Shown here: positions 62,141-64,000 of the stretch, in pieces
Layout of the letters: every line of letters begins with the position of its first letter
Position numbering within the stretch: the first letter of the stretch is position 1
From: Agapetus fuscipes
Taxonomy: Eukaryota; Arthropoda; Insecta; Trichoptera; Glossosomatidae
Length of the DNA: 64,000 bases
Assembly: GCA_951799405.1 (NCBI GenBank)
Contig: OX637353.1
Span: forward strand, 10,726,001-10,790,000
Direction: 5' to 3'
Translations under genes and position numbers: made by a program
The notes under the pieces: model-generated
What the model saw: the letters and a program-made list of their open reading frames with translations, nothing else
The model's database searches: none
What the model was told of the DNA's origin: nothing

Positions 62141-63195
62141 TTTTTAAATTCAAATAAATATTTTTTTGGTTCATAAACATGGTGTTTGTTATGGGAGTTG
62201 TGAGGTGGCTGGTTGTCGCTGAGTGAACCTTCATTAGGCCACATTGAAGGGTGCAATTCCCCTCACTCCATCCATCCATCCCTTTCTCGGTCTTCCCCTT
62301 CCATTCTCTCTCATCCAAGAATAATAATCATTACGGGAATCCAAGAGCAGCACAAACCTGTACGTTTGAACTCAAATATAACGTTAACTAAAACTGAAAC
62401 TCACTCCTAGAGATGCTATTTTAGTTTTCATTTATTTTTTCGGGTTGAGTTTTACGTAGTTTTTTTTATTGTACTAGGGGTACAGTATCGCGCAAATGAT
62501 ACGTCATTATCGAAGCTTGTATTTCTTCAAAGATTAAAAAAAATACTGCCGATCATTAAACGTCTATTGTTATAAATAAATCCTTTATTTTTATCGAGAC
62601 ACTACGTCCCATTATGGGCAGACATTTTAAACGTTCCGAAGCGTTAGATACAATCTTCGTTGCAATTAAACTCAGAAAATATCGACGAAGGCAATAGGAT
62701 AGAAGCGTCAAGCGACAATAACTAAATTGTTCAGGAGAGCAGTTTAAAGTTTGAGAACTTGCAGAAAAATGGCATAACTTTTTATTATTTTTTATCATAT
62801 CGTTAAAATCAAAACAGCTCTAAAATTAAATAAAGACATTTATTCGCGTTCCTATTAATGTGGTTTTACGATTTTTTACGTTTTTGGTTTGTCACAAGCG
62901 CCTTTAGGGCAAAAAAGGCCAAAATCTTGTCGGTTACACCAAAACCATACTTCGAAAACGCAGTAGATTGTTTGGGCATAAACAACAACAAAAAATCATC
63001 GTAGGGCTATGGGAGTTAGCCCATTAGAAAGAGCGGAATTTTTTAAGTAGGATAGCATTCGTAACTCATTTTTGACCAAAACGTCGATTATGCCCTACTG
63101 CCTTTTAACCGTCGATGTATATATATTTTTATTAGTAGGTATTTATCTATATTTTTACATTACAAACAATTAAAAGTATTTAGTTAGCCATGTCA
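62141..63195. other. No gene seen
   Basis: Minus frames at 62053-62318 and 62556-62798 lack motifs. TTTGTCACAAGCGCCTTTAG and neighbours are unassigned. Confidence 0.4.
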
Positions 63196-63520
63196 TTGTT
63201 ACGAATGTGTGATTGTGTGTCTGTGTGATTTTACTTATCTGAGTGTCTCTAGATGTAGGTGTTTCGATGGTGTGAGCATTCGCTCGAATCTTCTAAATAT
63301 GTATAATGTTCTGGCGTTGTCTTGCATATGCCAGTCTCCAATTTTTCGAGAATACCTCGTTTGCTCACCGAGAGAGACTGATATGCTCTATAGCCAGACT
63401 TGTATCTGAGCCGTCGAGCTAAACAGTTCAAAAGCTACCCTGTGCACGAATCGTATGAAAACCGTATCTTTAAATAAATTGTGTAAAATAAATAACTGCA
63501 GTTTTTATTAAATTATTTTA
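63196..63520 (+). repeat. Possible LTR remnant
   Basis: Starts TGTTACGAATGTGTGATTGT (compare 10085) and has AAATTGTGTAAAATAAATAA near the end (compare 49792). No internal retroelement sequence and no duplication found. Confidence 0.35.
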
Positions 63521-64000
63521 GTCGATTGCATAAGAAACAAAAGTAGATACTTTTGTCATTTTGTATATTTTCTTCCGGTTGTGATGAGTTGTGGCGTAGG
63601 CCTTCCCTCGTACGTGAATAAATAAATTTATTCCAAATACTGAAATATCGTTGTAAAACACGCCAGGGACTGCTTGTGAATAGTATAGATATTAAAAATA
63701 AACAAAGAAAATCATGTATAATTTTTAATTTCAATATTAATCATCATTAATTAGCAGGCGCGCTTACAATATCTGTTAAATTCATTGCAAGCAAACACCA
63801 ACCGAGGATAAAATGGCAGGTTTATGAGTACTTTAAGCGAGAATTTATTGCAGTACCTACGTATTTTATTGTAATTTAATATTTAATTACAATAAAGGCG
63901 CTGCAATTTATAAGTATGTACATTTAAATTGCATCAACAATAAATTTAGCGAACACTCGTTTGAATAATATAAATATTGCTTTGAATGTGGTTAACTCAT
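63521..64000. other. No gene seen
   Basis: AT-rich. CACGCCAGGGACTGCTTGT at 63660 recalls the Helitron-like end at 19721. Confidence 0.4.

Overview
This is a eukaryotic, AT-rich, intron/intergenic-type window. It is most likely from an insect or other arthropod: non-LTR elements of RTE, CR1 and Jockey type, a Penelope-like element, tRNA-derived SINEs and dense MITEs, with no bacterial operons or ribosome-binding sites. I recognise no host protein-coding gene and no functional tRNA or rRNA gene. Almost every longer reading frame is a transposon remnant or a chance frame. Taxonomy below arthropod is not settled by what can be seen.

Names used below. RTE-1: LINE with an AP-endonuclease/RT ORF and a (TTACAG)n or (ACAAG)n tail; one nearly intact copy at 56.3-59.7 kb and many 3' fragments. 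RTE-2: a related LINE seen only as 3' ends; its roughly 250-390 bp 3' UTR with a (TTAGA)n tail is the commonest repeat here (about 25 pieces, called 'R1'), and some R1 copies behave as a discrete short element. LINE-3: C-terminal scraps with an (AAGTA)n tail. CR1 and Jockey-like: short relics. SINE-A, SINE-B and SINE-C: three tRNA-headed SINE families. M1 to M6: short inverted-repeat DNA elements. HHR elements: small retroelements with hammerhead-ribozyme-like cores, at least one tied to a Penelope-like element by its GIY-YIG endonuclease.

Layout. 0-25 kb: nested RTE-2, SINE-B, RTE-1, CR1, Jockey and MITE relics, including a hAT-type element split by R1 and a cluster of SINE-B copies in alternating orientation (23.3-24.0 kb). 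25-40 kb: a hAT-like MITE, HHR elements, a tandem duplication split by R1, a 110+110 bp palindrome at 37.3 kb, and a solo LTR inside a SINE-B (39.9 kb). 40.5-43.5 kb: a diverged duplicate of 32.5-33.0 kb that received a Penelope-like element, then RTE-1 and RTE-2 pieces, the last itself split by a TA-flanked MITE. 45.3-49.4 kb: the least repetitive stretch, rich in ATTA/TAAT motifs. 51.4-54.5 kb: a satellite of 411-bp monomers built from the R1 sequence. 55.9-59.7 kb: an HHR foldback element followed by the nearly complete RTE-1. 59.7-64 kb: single-copy-looking DNA with scattered repeats.

The most interesting system is the hammerhead/Penelope group. Six separate insertions (26.2, 37.3, 41.0, 43.2, 55.9, 61.7 kb) have 11-16 bp target-site duplications that can be read directly. 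Three of them (37.3, 41.0, 55.9 kb) are foldback inverted duplications of the same 3' region, which suggests that reverse transcription turned back on its own product. Short GC-richer, non-repetitive islands every few kb may be conserved regulatory DNA, but that needs a cross-species alignment.
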